Below are positions 1 to 7,024 of a stretch of DNA of 21,040 bases, piece after piece. The notes under the pieces were generated by a model. The model saw only the letters and a list, made by a program, of their open reading frames with translations, searched no databases and was not told the origin of the DNA. This DNA comes from a virus: positions 1-21,040 of the IMG/VR virus record IMGVR_UViG_3300009413_003408. One strand, 5' to 3'. Made by a program: the position numbers and the translations under genes. The stretch's first letter is position 1; each line of letters opens with the position of its first letter.

Positions 1-441
1 GTGACCGAACAACGACTTTTTCCCAAACCACTTTCTGCGCGCGACATCACCCCTTTTTCCAGTGCCCGACAGGCGTGGTTCTGGTTCGTGCGCTGTCAGA
101 CAGCCAGGATCGAAGGCGCGCGTGTGGTGGCCGACGCGGGCGAGGTGGTGCGCCCCTGTGACCCTGATGATGTTTATAACGCGGTGATGCGCCTTAAAAA
201 GGGGGGCATTCTGGGCGACCGGCATTTGCAGGTACTGGAATATTTTGGCCTCGTCGAACGCGAACCCGATGCCCGCGATCCACGTGAAAAGGACAAGGGT
301 GATTTATGGCAACAGGCCCTTGATGCGCTTGAAAATGTGCTGATCACGCGCGGCATTGTCAAACGCGGGCGTGATGAAAGTTTCCATCACGAGGATGTCG
401 CCGTCGAACTGGGTGGGGACCTGTCGCCATGCGGGATTTAA
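1..441 (+). CDS. Conserved hypothetical protein at left edge of late region
   Basis: This 146-residue protein starts with GTG at the first base of the window, so its ribosome-binding site cannot be checked and a longer upstream start is possible. The sequence is soluble, with no signal peptide or membrane segment. Recognisable features are an aromatic SARQAWFWFVRC stretch (about residues 21-32), a VRPCDPDDVYNAV segment (about 50-62) and a C-terminal helical DLWQQALDALE region. From memory this resembles a family of about 150 residues of unknown function in alphaproteobacterial chromosomes and prophages (SAREAWFW ... RPCEPDDV pattern); this was not searched. Its 3' end overlaps the next gene by 13 bases, suggesting translational coupling. 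No biochemical function can be assigned. Confidence 0.7.
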   Translation: MTEQRLFPKPLSARDITPFSSARQAWFWFVRCQTARIEGARVVADAGEVVRPCDPDDVYNAVMRLKKGGILGDRHLQVLEYFGLVEREPDARDPREKDKGDLWQQALDALENVLITRGIVKRGRDESFHHEDVAVELGGDLSPCGI

Positions 442-953
442 CCAATTTTCTCAAACTGGCCAAAACCGCCGAAACGGCTCAGGACTCCGCCGGTCCATGG
501 ATGGATCACTGGGCTGATAAATCTGCTTCCGGGCGCGAGGTTTCGGTGCTTGTCGTCTTTGCCGATGCGCCGGAAAAGCGATTGTTGCGTATCCTGAAAC
601 CGGGATTTCGTCATTGCTTTGTACTGGTTTCGGGGGTGCGGGCCGGGGAATGGATTTGCCTTGATCCGCAAAGCCATCGGGTGCGTTGTGAAAGCTGGTG
701 CTATTCGCCGATCTTTGATCCGGCGGCCTATTATCGTGGCCTTGGCTTTCACTGCATCTGGGCGCGGTATCCGGCCTCGGTTGCGCACAAGGTCCGCTTT
801 GGCCCGATGAGCTGTGTCGAGTTGGTCAAACGCCTTTTGGGCATTTCGGCCTTCTGGATCGTCACCCCCTGGCAGCTCTATCGCCATCTGCAACAGCGGG
901 CTGAAAACCCTGATCAGATCAGCGATGTGTTTTTTTCTGAAAAATGTTCTTGA
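429..953 (+). CDS. Phage protein, possible permuted papain/NlpC-like fold
   Basis: The protein has 174 residues. Its ATG overlaps the previous gene's stop region and is preceded by GGGGA at about 9 bases. There is no signal peptide. A His-first, Cys-later arrangement can be seen: FRHCFVLV (His62) followed by WICLDP (Asp79), then a helix beginning MSCVELVKRLLGI (Cys129) and TPWQLYRHL. In circularly permuted members of the NlpC/P60 superfamily (YiiX-like, LRAT-like) the catalytic His strand precedes the Cys helix, which this matches. The fold and any peptidase or amidase activity are inferred. A cell-wall or virion-associated hydrolase is possible, as is an inactive structural protein. A terminator follows at 1001, ending this two-gene unit. 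Confidence 0.7.
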   Translation: MRDLTNFLKLAKTAETAQDSAGPWMDHWADKSASGREVSVLVVFADAPEKRLLRILKPGFRHCFVLVSGVRAGEWICLDPQSHRVRCESWCYSPIFDPAAYYRGLGFHCIWARYPASVAHKVRFGPMSCVELVKRLLGISAFWIVTPWQLYRHLQQRAENPDQISDVFFSEKCS

Positions 954-1000
954 TTTGTTCTTTTTAGTGTGACATAAGAGACAAATCAACGCCACAGATG

Positions 1001-1034
1001 CGCCCGCAGGGTTCCGACCCTTGCGGGCGTTTTT
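1001..1034 (+). terminator. Intrinsic terminator
   Basis: An 11-bp GC-rich stem (CGCCCGCAGGG against CCCTTGCGGGCG, one bulged T) with a short loop is followed by TTTTT. It lies 48 bases after the stop at 953 and separates the first two genes from the capsid operon. Confidence 0.75.
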
Positions 1035-1058
1035 GCGTTTGGTCGTGCGCTTGTGGAT

Positions 1059-1142
1059 CGAGTTTCCCGCCTTCGCGGGAATGACGTTCGTTCCTTGCAA
1101 CTGTTTTGGGCACCTTCATCCCCGCGAAGGCGGGGATCTCGC
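1059..1142. repeat. REP/BIME-like inverted repeat, copy 1
   Basis: The left arm (1059-1086) carries the CCCGCCTTCGCGGG core followed by AATGACG. The right arm (1117-1142) carries the complementary CCCCGCGAAGGCGGGG element. The spacer is about 30 bases. This is one of four related inverted pairs in the window (see 3212, 5291 and 8317), all in gaps between late genes. Similar palindromes are dispersed in many proteobacterial chromosomes. Transcribed, it would form a long hairpin just upstream of the 1195 gene. Confidence 0.8.
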
Positions 1143-1194
1143 TCAACGTGGCTCTTTCGAAACCATCACCAAACATCACAACCCGGAGGCCCCG

Positions 1195-1431
1195 ATGGGA
1201 AGTCTGTTTTCCACGCCGAAACCGGCGCGTGTTGCGCCGCCGGTCCCAATGCGAACGGCGACCGAGCACGAAGCCGACACCAGTGCCGAAGATGCTGCAC
1301 GATCTGCCCGGACCGAGGCGCTTGAACGCCGCCGGTATGGCCGGGCCAGTCTGATCGGGACAAGTTATCGCGGGCTTTTGACGGACCGCATCGCCAAGGC
1401 GGGCGGTGGCAAGAACCTGTTGGGGGAATAG
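1195..1431 (+). CDS. Small phage protein preceding portal
   Basis: This protein has 78 residues (MGSLFSTPKP start). The ATG is preceded by CGGAGG with 5 bases spacing. An in-frame extension upstream to 1021 would cross the repeat and is unlikely. The N-terminus is proline- and alanine-rich, the middle is an acidic to arginine-rich helix (SARTEALERRRYG), and the tail reads TSYRGLLTD...GGGKNLLGE. Small proteins of this kind (MGxLFSxPKP ... RR ... LLG) commonly lie directly before the portal gene in BPP-1-like and other podoviruses. The stop is two bases before the portal start, so the pair is cotranslated. Its exact role in the virion is unknown. Confidence 0.75.
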   Translation: MGSLFSTPKPARVAPPVPMRTATEHEADTSAEDAARSARTEALERRRYGRASLIGTSYRGLLTDRIAKAGGGKNLLGE

Positions 1432-1433
1432 GC

Positions 1434-2957
1434 ATGGCGAAATCGCAAAAGGCAGTGACTGAGGACAAGGCAACCGACGGGGCAGATATCACCCAGTTGC
1501 GCGCCCGTTTTCAAAAGGCGATGGAGCGCCGGCGCAACTGGATTGCGCATTGGCAGGATTGCTATGAATTTGCCCTGCCACAGCGCAATGCGGCAGCCAG
1601 CAACCAGACCAATGGCGGCAAGCGCCTGGATCGGGTGTTTGACGCAACCGCATCGGATGCGGTCGAACAGCTTGCCGCCAGCCTGATGGCCGAAATCACC
1701 CCGCCCGGTGGCGGCTGGTTTGAGCTGGAACCGGGCGGCAATGTCGCCAATGCAGACCGGCAGGCTCTGACCGAGCAACTTGGCCGGGCCGTTCGGATTT
1801 TGCAGGGGCATTTTGATCGCTCCAACTTTGCGGTCGAAATGCATCAGGCGTTTCTCGATCTGGTAACGGCCGGGACGGCGTGCTTGCGGTTGGAAAAGGC
1901 CGATTTGCACAGCCCGTCTGCATTGCGCTTTACCGCCGTGCCGTTGCGGGATCTGGCGTTTGAAGAACGATCCGATGGCAAGATGGATGCGGTCTTTCGC
2001 AAACTGGCGCTTACCCGCGCGGAAATCCTTGCAACCTGGCCGGGGGCAACGGGCTTTGCCGATGATGATCGCGATGGCAAGGACGCGCCGAAACGCTTCA
2101 CCGTGATCGAGGCCGTGCTTCCGGCAACCGACCGCAAAACCGGCTATGAGCTGTGTGTGTTTCGCGAAGACGGTGACGCCAATACCAATGATCTGATCTA
2201 TCGCGACCGGTTTGATGTGTCGCCCTATATCGCCTTTCGCTGGATGAAGGCACCGGGCGAGATTTATGGCCGGTCCCCGGTGATGAAGGCGCTGCCCGAT
2301 ATCAAGACCGCCAACAAGGTGGTGGAGCTGGTGCTGAAAAACGCCTCGATCGCCGTTAGCGGCATCTGGCAGGCCGATGATGATGGCGTTCTGAACCCGG
2401 CAACCATCCGCCTTTTGCCGGGCAGTATCATCCCCAAGGCTGTGGGATCGGCGGGGCTGAAACCGCTTGAGGCACCGGGGCGCTTTGATGTGTCGGATCT
2501 TGTTCTTTCTGATCTGCGCGATCGCATTCGGCGCTGCTTGCTGGCCGATCGGTTGGGCCAAACTGATCAACCGGGCATGACCGCGACCGAGGTGCTTGAA
2601 CGTGCGTCGGAAAACGCCCGACTTCTGGGTGCAACCTATGGCCGGTTGCAGGCGGAATTGCTTTATCCGCTGATCCGGCGTGCGCTTTATATCCTGACCC
2701 AAACCGGCGAGCTTCCCGACATCCCGCTGGATGGCGATGTTGTGGTGCTGCGCCATGCAGCCCCCTTGGCGCAACTGCCAAAACGGGTACAGGCGGGCCA
2801 GGCGCTTGATTGGCTGTCGCGCATTGCCGCCCTTGGCCCGGATGCCCTGGCAGAGGTCGATCTGCCCGTCATGGTCCGCTGGCTTGCCGATCAGTTTGGT
2901 GTGCCGGATCATCTTTTGCGGCCAAGCCTGCCACCCGAAATCACGGAGGCCGTGTGA
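1434..2957 (+). CDS. Portal protein (head-to-tail connector, T7 gp8-like)
   Basis: This 507-residue protein has the length and sequence character of the podoviral head-to-tail connecting protein family. The N-terminal helix (QKAMERRRNWIAHWQDCYEFALPQ) and the following VFDATASDAVEQLAASLMAEITPPG segment are typical of this portal family, as is the later YGRSPVMKALPDIKTANKVVE region. It would form the dodecameric ring at one capsid vertex through which DNA is packaged and ejected. It follows the small 1195 gene by two bases. Its stop TGA shares a base with the next ATG, so the genes form one translational unit. A long minus-strand open frame opposite it is a composition artefact. Confidence 0.93.
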   Translation: MAKSQKAVTEDKATDGADITQLRARFQKAMERRRNWIAHWQDCYEFALPQRNAAASNQTNGGKRLDRVFDATASDAVEQLAASLMAEITPPGGGWFELEPGGNVANADRQALTEQLGRAVRILQGHFDRSNFAVEMHQAFLDLVTAGTACLRLEKADLHSPSALRFTAVPLRDLAFEERSDGKMDAVFRKLALTRAEILATWPGATGFADDDRDGKDAPKRFTVIEAVLPATDRKTGYELCVFREDGDANTNDLIYRDRFDVSPYIAFRWMKAPGEIYGRSPVMKALPDIKTANKVVELVLKNASIAVSGIWQADDDGVLNPATIRLLPGSIIPKAVGSAGLKPLEAPGRFDVSDLVLSDLRDRIRRCLLADRLGQTDQPGMTATEVLERASENARLLGATYGRLQAELLYPLIRRALYILTQTGELPDIPLDGDVVVLRHAAPLAQLPKRVQAGQALDWLSRIAALGPDALAEVDLPVMVRWLADQFGVPDHLLRPSLPPEITEAV

Positions 2958-3202
2958 TGGTTGAGAACGGATGGGACTGGTTCGAGGCCGAGAACGAGAC
3001 GCTTTCGGAAAATGGCAGTGACCACTGGCAGGCCTGTTTTGACAGCGATGCCGGGGCAAAGGTGCTGGCCGATCTTGAACGCCATTTCCTGCACACAGCC
3101 CTCGGCCCGGATGCCAGCACTGCGGCGATCTGGATGCGCGAAGGGAAGCGGGCGCTGGTGTTGCAGATCAAACGGCTGGCGGCTGGCGCGAAAGAGCAAT
3201 GA
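2957..3202 (+). CDS. Bbp19-like small phage protein
   Basis: This 81-residue protein starts at the ATG overlapping the portal stop (TGATG). The sequence includes an acidic aromatic N-terminus (NGWDWFEAENE), then KVLADLERHFLHTALGP and a C-terminal MREGKRALVLQIKRLA helix. This layout (an F/L-rich helix, a short linker, then a GxRxxVLxI helix) resembles the Bbp19-like domain found beside the portal in BPP-1-type podoviruses. The family call is from recognition, not a search. No enzyme motif is present. It is probably a minor virion or head-completion protein. Confidence 0.75.
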   Translation: MVENGWDWFEAENETLSENGSDHWQACFDSDAGAKVLADLERHFLHTALGPDASTAAIWMREGKRALVLQIKRLAAGAKEQ

Positions 3203-3211
3203 GCTTGCGGT

Positions 3212-3295
3212 GCGAGGTTCCCGCCTGCGCGGGGATGACGGAGCCCAATCAGCTACAAACAACAAACGTCATCCCCGCGCAGGCGGGAACCTCGC
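3212..3295. repeat. Perfect 29-bp inverted repeat, REP/BIME-like copy 2
   Basis: The arms at 3212-3240 and 3267-3295 are exact reverse complements around a 26-base spacer. Each carries the CCCGCCTGCGCGGGGATGACG variant of the palindrome. It lies between the Bbp19-like gene and the scaffold gene. A perfect 29-bp RNA stem would be very stable, but there is no T-run after it, so it is not a classical intrinsic terminator. Confidence 0.9.
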
Positions 3296-3342
3296 GCCGC
3301 ACGCACCAACCAAAGTTTGACCCCAATTAGCGGAGTGTTCGC

Positions 3343-4014
3343 ATGACAACCGAACCCGACCTTCTCGCAACCGAACCCGACCTTCTCGCAACCGAAACCG
3401 AGACGCCGGAAGCACCGGAGGCAGAAGAAACACCCGAACTGCCTGATATCGAAACGCCGGCGCCCGAACCCAAACAGGACGTCGCAGTCCTCGCCGATCT
3501 GGTGCCTGAAACACCGGATGCCTACGCAATCACGCTTGCAGATGGCATGGAAGATATTGATACGGATTTAAACGAGCGCCTGCATGCGGCAGGCTTCAGC
3601 AACGCACAGGCTCAGTTGGTTTATGATCTGGCGGGGGAGGTTCTTTCACCGCTTCTGGGCGATCTGGATCAGGCGGCACAGCGGGCCACGGATCGGGCTG
3701 CTTTGGTGGCCGAGTTTGGCGGGGCGGAAAGCTGGAAGAAGCTGGCGCCGAAAATCGAAAGTTGGGGCAAGGCCAACCTGCCCGAGGCCGCCTTTGAAAC
3801 CCTGTGTCAAAGCGCCGATGGTGTGCGTGCCATGCATCGCATGATGGCGCAAAACACTGAAGCCGCCCTTGGCAAAGCTGATGGCGGGGCCGGGGATACA
3901 AGCCTGCGCTCCGAAATCCGGCGCAAGATGAATGATCCGCGCTATTGGCGGGATCGCGATCCGGCGCTGGTGGCCGAGGTGCAGGCGGATTTTGCCCAGC
4001 TTTCCGGGGAATAG
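3343..4014 (+). CDS. Capsid scaffolding/assembly protein
   Basis: This 223-residue, strongly acidic protein lies between portal and major capsid, the position of T7 gp9. The first 55 residues are rich in Glu, Pro and Thr and probably disordered. The middle (about 75-150) is helical (ERLHAAGFSNAQAQLVYDLAGEVLSPLLGDLDQAAQ). The C-terminus has a basic-acidic helix pair (LRSEIRRKMNDPRYWRDRDPALVAEVQADFAQL), similar to the short C-terminal capsid-binding segment of podoviral scaffolds (NDPxYWxxxDP). It would direct procapsid assembly and then leave. The N-terminus contains a tandem 7-residue duplication (TEPDLLA twice). The start is supported by CGGAG at 3331-3335, with 7 bases spacing. Confidence 0.85.
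   Translation: MTTEPDLLATEPDLLATETETPEAPEAEETPELPDIETPAPEPKQDVAVLADLVPETPDAYAITLADGMEDIDTDLNERLHAAGFSNAQAQLVYDLAGEVLSPLLGDLDQAAQRATDRAALVAEFGGAESWKKLAPKIESWGKANLPEAAFETLCQSADGVRAMHRMMAQNTEAALGKADGGAGDTSLRSEIRRKMNDPRYWRDRDPALVAEVQADFAQLSGE
3349..3390 (+). repeat. Tandem 21-bp direct duplication in scaffold N-terminus
   Basis: Two identical, adjacent 21-bp units (3349-3369 and 3370-3390) encode TEPDLLA twice, with the start of a third copy (ACCGAA) following. The identity at all bases, including wobble positions, indicates a recent slippage or duplication event. Confidence 0.95.
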
Positions 4015-4040
4015 CCCAGGTAATTGCCCACGTCCTGCGC

Positions 4041-4169
4041 CTAGAACAGCTTGTCGGCGCGATCAAAAACCGCACTGACATAATCCGGGATCGGGGTCAG
4101 CGGCAAAATAAAATAACCCGCAACACCAAGCCCGATAAGGCCGAACACAAGCAAAACCGACTTCTTCAC
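4041..4169 (-). CDS. Possible small single-span membrane protein
   Basis: This minus-strand ORF would encode 42 residues from a GTG (VKKSVLLVF), with an AAAGAG 8 bases upstream. A further in-frame ATG at 4241 gives 66 residues. It has two basic residues, one hydrophobic span (about 4-22), then PLTPIPDYVSAVFDRADKLF. The LTPIPDYV piece faintly resembles the DLIPDFIP motif of DUF1232 proteins. It lies antisense to the late operon in the gap between scaffold and capsid. Its size leaves real doubt, and no promoter is clear. It may be a moron or a fortuitous ORF. Confidence 0.35.
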   Translation of the reverse strand: MKKSVLLVFGLIGLGVAGYFILPLTPIPDYVSAVFDRADKLF

Positions 4170-4447
4170 AGCAGATACTCTTTTTCTTTGTCTTGTTGTT
4201 TTTCCGGGACCGGACCGCGCGGAAAAGCCCGTCAGGTGCAACAGGTCGGGGCAAATCCTGCGCGTGTCCCATGGAACCTCAAGGAAAAGGTTCCCTGTAA
4301 CAGCGTTCTTAAACCACCAAACCTTGGCCGGAAAATGACCGGTTTTGGGGCAATTGTGGCACCGGCCTTAATGGCGAGCGCAATTGATCCCCGGCGGCTG
4401 CCTGCAATCACGACCAAACCATATCTGAAACAAGGGGATAAAAGGCG
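4170..4447. other. Intergenic region before the capsid gene
   Basis: No convincing plus-strand gene lies between the scaffold stop and the capsid start. The stretch holds a 7-bp hairpin (GGAACCT ... AGGTTCC, 4273-4294) and a CCGG-A-rich-CCGG small hairpin near 4330-4350, neither followed by a T-run. A 5' leader that controls high-level capsid synthesis is conceivable but not shown. AAGGGG at 4432-4437 and AAGG at 4442-4445 are the candidate ribosome-binding sites for the capsid gene. Confidence 0.5.
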
Positions 4448-5263
4448 ATGACAACCACGATTGATCAAAGCTTCATCGACCATTTTCAGGCCGATGTGCA
4501 TCAGGCCTATCAACGCATGGGATCAAAACTGCGCAACACGGTGCGGGTGAAAAACGCCATCAAGGGCGCGACCACGGTTTTCCAGAAAGTCGGCAAGGGC
4601 ACGGCCACCACCAAGGCCCGCCATGGCAAGGTGCCGGTAATGAATGTCGATCACGAGGCGGTCCGCTGTGACCTGCGTGATTACTATGCCGGCGACTGGG
4701 TCGATGCACTGGACGAGCTTAAAATCAACCATGATGAAAAGATGGTTCTGGCCAATGCCGGGGCCTATGCACTGGGCCGCAAGACCGACGAGCTGATCAT
4801 TAACGCGCTGGTCGGGGCCGATGATGTCGTGCCCGATAATACCGAGGGCATGACGCTTGATAAGGTGATGATGGCATTCGAAGGCCTTGGCGATCGCGAT
4901 GTGCCCGATGACGGGCAGCGCTATGCGATTGTCGGCTGGAAACAGTGGTCGGAGTTGCTTCTGATCGATGAATTTTCACGATCTGATTATATCGGTGATG
5001 AAGACCTTCCGTGGAAGGGCACACAGGCCAAACGCTGGCTTGGGACGCTCTGGATGCCCCATTCGGGCCTGCCGGTGGCAAGCGGCATTCGGTCCTGCTT
5101 CTGGTATCACCGCACCGCCATTGGCCACGCCATCGGCTCGGACGTTCAGTCCGACATCACCTGGCATGGCGATCACGCCGCACACTTTGTGAATAACTCC
5201 ATGAGCCAGGGGGCCGCGCTCATTGATGGCGATGGGGTGGTGTGCCTGAAAGCACAGGAATAG
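4448..5263 (+). CDS. Major capsid protein
   Basis: This 271-residue protein comes after the scaffold gene in the classical position of the major head protein. The sequence matches the general pattern of a podoviral capsid family often annotated as Phage_capsid_2: N-terminal YQRMGSKLRNTVRVKNAIKGATTVFQ, then HGKVPVMNVDHEAVRCDLRDYYAGDWVDALDELK. These are followed by an IVGWKQWSELLLIDEFSRSDY region and a C-terminal WMPHSGLP...CFWYHRTAIGHAIG segment. An HK97-type fold is expected from the family but cannot be seen directly. It would assemble with the portal and scaffold into the icosahedral head. No protease gene is visible nearby, consistent with T7-type heads that mature without a prohead protease. 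Confidence 0.9.
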   Translation: MTTTIDQSFIDHFQADVHQAYQRMGSKLRNTVRVKNAIKGATTVFQKVGKGTATTKARHGKVPVMNVDHEAVRCDLRDYYAGDWVDALDELKINHDEKMVLANAGAYALGRKTDELIINALVGADDVVPDNTEGMTLDKVMMAFEGLGDRDVPDDGQRYAIVGWKQWSELLLIDEFSRSDYIGDEDLPWKGTQAKRWLGTLWMPHSGLPVASGIRSCFWYHRTAIGHAIGSDVQSDITWHGDHAAHFVNNSMSQGAALIDGDGVVCLKAQE

Positions 5264-5290
5264 CGTCCCCGAACGCTTGAACCCGTGGCC

Positions 5291-5378
5291 CGGGATCCAC
5301 GCCTGCGCGGGGATGACGGTGTCTGGGGTCGGTGCATGGAACGAACGTCATTCCCGCGAAGGCGGGAACCTCGACCCG
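5291..5378. repeat. REP/BIME-like inverted repeat, copy 3
   Basis: The left arm (5291-5318, GCCTGCGCGGGGATGACG variant) pairs imperfectly with the right arm (5346-5378, CGTCATTCCCGCGAAGGCGGG). The two arms are of different sequence subtypes, so this copy has diverged or recombined. It lies between the capsid gene and the 5407 gene. Confidence 0.8.
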
Positions 5379-5406
5379 CAAGCTCAAAACCAAACAGGAG
5401 CCCAAA

Positions 5407-5682
5407 ATGGCAGAAGGTTTCAAAGCCAGAAACCTCAGTGTTCTGGCATACGCCAACGGCTTTACGCTGTGGCACTACATCACCCCGGACGTCGCCGCCG
5501 ACGTCGATACCGCCGACTACTTTGCTGATGCGCGCGACATGCTGCGCGTCGGCGATTTCATCATCGCCAACACCAACCGCGACGCCACCATGTCCGGCGG
5601 CCTGTTTGTCGTCGCAAGTGCGGGTGCAGGCGGTGTCGATGTTCGCGATATGACGGCAATCGGTACCTCGAACACCGACTGA
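5407..5682 (+). CDS. Small capsid-adjacent protein, function unknown
   Basis: This 91-residue protein begins at the ATG preceded by CAGGAG (5394-5399). An in-frame upstream ATG inside the palindromic repeat is not credible. The sequence has ARNLSVLAYANGFTLWHYIT, an acidic aromatic stretch, then DMLRVGDFIIANTN and a glycine-rich C-terminal part (VVASAGAGGVDVRDM). It is probably a small beta-rich protein. Its position directly after the major capsid gene suggests a head decoration or head-completion role, which is inference from context only. The gene closes the head module; the terminator at 5726 follows. Confidence 0.75.
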   Translation: MAEGFKARNLSVLAYANGFTLWHYITPDVAADVDTADYFADARDMLRVGDFIIANTNRDATMSGGLFVVASAGAGGVDVRDMTAIGTSNTD

Positions 5683-5725
5683 TCGCACACCCTCGATCCA
5701 CGCTTTTCATCCTCCCTCAACCTCG

Positions 5726-5758
5726 CCCCGGTGACAGATGTTGCCGGGGTTTCTTTTT
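5726..5758 (+). terminator. Intrinsic terminator before Mtd-like gene
   Basis: A CCCCGGT / GCCGGGG stem (7 pairs including one G-T) with a 10-base loop is followed by TTTCTTTTT. It lies between the head module and the receptor-binding cassette, 21 bases upstream of the 5779 start. Confidence 0.75.
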
Positions 5759-5778
5759 ATCAACCAAGGAGACTGCTC

Positions 5779-6930
5779 ATGCAGGGTTCAACCCCAGTGG
5801 AATGTGAAGTTCTCAACGTTATTCAGGGTGCAGGTATCTGGCCTGATTGCGATGACAAGACCCAGTTACTGCAGGCAATTCAGGTTTTGGCTGATGCGCA
5901 AGGCATGAATGGTATTGCTGCAGCAGCTGGATACTTTTCGATGATGGGCAAGATGTCGGCGTCAGGTGCGACGTCGCTCAATATCCCCGAAGGGTCGGTC
6001 AATATTGGTGGTAACGGTAAAGGTTTCATCATCACGGCTCAGACCGGGTTCGATGTATCGGACGCTGCGAGCCATGACGGGTCTTTTACCAGTTTGGCCC
6101 TTGGCGATGACATCTACATCTACGCCGTCGACAACGGGGTGGCAGAAGCAAAACTTATTGCCAGCAAAAACGCCGATTTTCCCGACGGCTATAGTGCCGT
6201 AACCAGTCGCAAGATTGGTGGCTTCCACTACGGGCGCGTGCGTCCAGTTGCCAGTCGCTATGACACGGTATTTGTGCCGACTGTTCAGATCGTACCGAAC
6301 AGTGTCTGGGATTTGAATCATCGCCCGACCTGCGATCCGACCGGTATGGTTGAGATCGTCCCGGGTGGTTTCTGGGCAGACATCTACCTGAACTCCGAGG
6401 GCGGCGGAACTTGGCCGGAAAATGTGCCGGTCAGTCGATATGGACAGACATTGATCCGGAACCTTGATTATGCGCGCTCCGATATGCACTTGCTTGTGCG
6501 GAACGCAGGAAAGCGTCTGCCGACCGTGGAGGAGTTCATGACCTATGCGGAAGGTGCTCCAGCAGGTCAAGACAACAATAATGAATTCGCGTGGGCAGCA
6601 AATACAAATGGCAGCCCTTCGAGTGCAGGTTTTGTTGAGAAGTCTGTTTCAATGTTCAATGTGGTCGATGCCGTTGGGAACCTCTGGGATTTCCTTGATG
6701 ACCATCACGATTGGGGCGGGGCCTTTTCGAAGGATGCTAGTGTCGTCAATGTCGGTAAGGATGCTGCAATCCCGCGTGGCACGGTTGAACATGCCGATTG
6801 GAGCAACTTTGCGGGCGGCGGATCGTACACATATGGCGCTGGCGCTGGGTCACGTTGTTTGTACACTTCTTCGAAGCCATGGGTTACGAACGGTGTCGTC
6901 GGTTTGCGTGGTGTCTGTGAAGCCGCTTAA
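5779..6930 (+). CDS. Mtd-like C-type-lectin receptor-binding protein
   Basis: This 383-residue protein starts at the ATG preceded by AAGGAG at 7 bases. It has three visible parts. The first is an N-terminal module, TPVECEVLNVIQGAGIWPDCDDKTQLLQAI, shared with the next gene. The second is a beta-rich middle part (about 50-190). The third is a C-terminal formylglycine-enzyme/C-type-lectin-like domain (about 190-383), with GKRLPTVEEFMTYAEGAP, VVDAVGNLWDFLDDHHDW and the ending AGSRC...GLRGVCEAA. This ending matches the variable region of Mtd, the receptor-binding tropism protein of Bordetella phage BPP-1. In that phage a reverse transcriptase diversifies it; none is visible here. The likely role is recognition of a bacterial surface ligand at the tail tip. 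Base composition is less GC-rich than in flanking virion genes, suggesting module exchange. Confidence 0.85.
   Translation: MQGSTPVECEVLNVIQGAGIWPDCDDKTQLLQAIQVLADAQGMNGIAAAAGYFSMMGKMSASGATSLNIPEGSVNIGGNGKGFIITAQTGFDVSDAASHDGSFTSLALGDDIYIYAVDNGVAEAKLIASKNADFPDGYSAVTSRKIGGFHYGRVRPVASRYDTVFVPTVQIVPNSVWDLNHRPTCDPTGMVEIVPGGFWADIYLNSEGGGTWPENVPVSRYGQTLIRNLDYARSDMHLLVRNAGKRLPTVEEFMTYAEGAPAGQDNNNEFAWAANTNGSPSSAGFVEKSVSMFNVVDAVGNLWDFLDDHHDWGGAFSKDASVVNVGKDAAIPRGTVEHADWSNFAGGGSYTYGAGAGSRCLYTSSKPWVTNGVVGLRGVCEAA
6811..6927 (+). other. Candidate DGR-type variable region
   Basis: The last 39 codons before the stop resemble the variable repeat of Mtd-type targets. Fixed residues (GGGS, GAGSR, KPW, GLRGVC) alternate with codons ending in C or T, such as TAC, TAT, TGT, TAC, GTT, AAC, GGT, GTC and GTC. 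That is the pattern expected when template AAC/AAT codons are randomised at adenines. A small hairpin (AGACA-ATG-TGTCT, 6947-6959) and the 6970 terminator stem lie just downstream, where target-recognition hairpins occur in BPP-1. No template repeat was found in the window, so diversification is not established. Confidence 0.45.
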
Positions 6931-6969
6931 ACGCGAAACTCGATAAAGACAATGTGTCTGAGTTTTCTT

Positions 6970-7003
6970 CCCCGGCAGCGCATCCTTGCCGGGGTTCTTT
7001 TTT
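6970..7003 (+). terminator. Intrinsic terminator between receptor-binding genes
   Basis: A perfect 8-bp stem (CCCCGGCA / TGCCGGGG) is followed by TTCTTTTTT. It lies 40 bases after the Mtd-like stop and 22 bases before the next start, mirroring the 5726 terminator. Confidence 0.8.
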
Positions 7004-7024
7004 GATCAAAGTTGGAGAATTTAT

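Noticed and set aside
950-978. Promoter-like pair TTGATT, 17 bases, CATAAG
   Set aside because: It would start transcription only about 15 bases before the 1001 terminator, and both boxes match only four of six positions.
1365-3059. Long open frame on the minus strand opposite the portal gene
   Set aside because: The plus strand has a convincing portal gene here. The minus-strand translation has low complexity and no family pattern, as expected for antisense of GC-rich codons.
3945-4451. Plus-strand open frame running from scaffold into the capsid upstream gap
   Set aside because: It overlaps the scaffold 3' end in another frame, lacks a ribosome-binding site and its protein shows no domain-like pattern.
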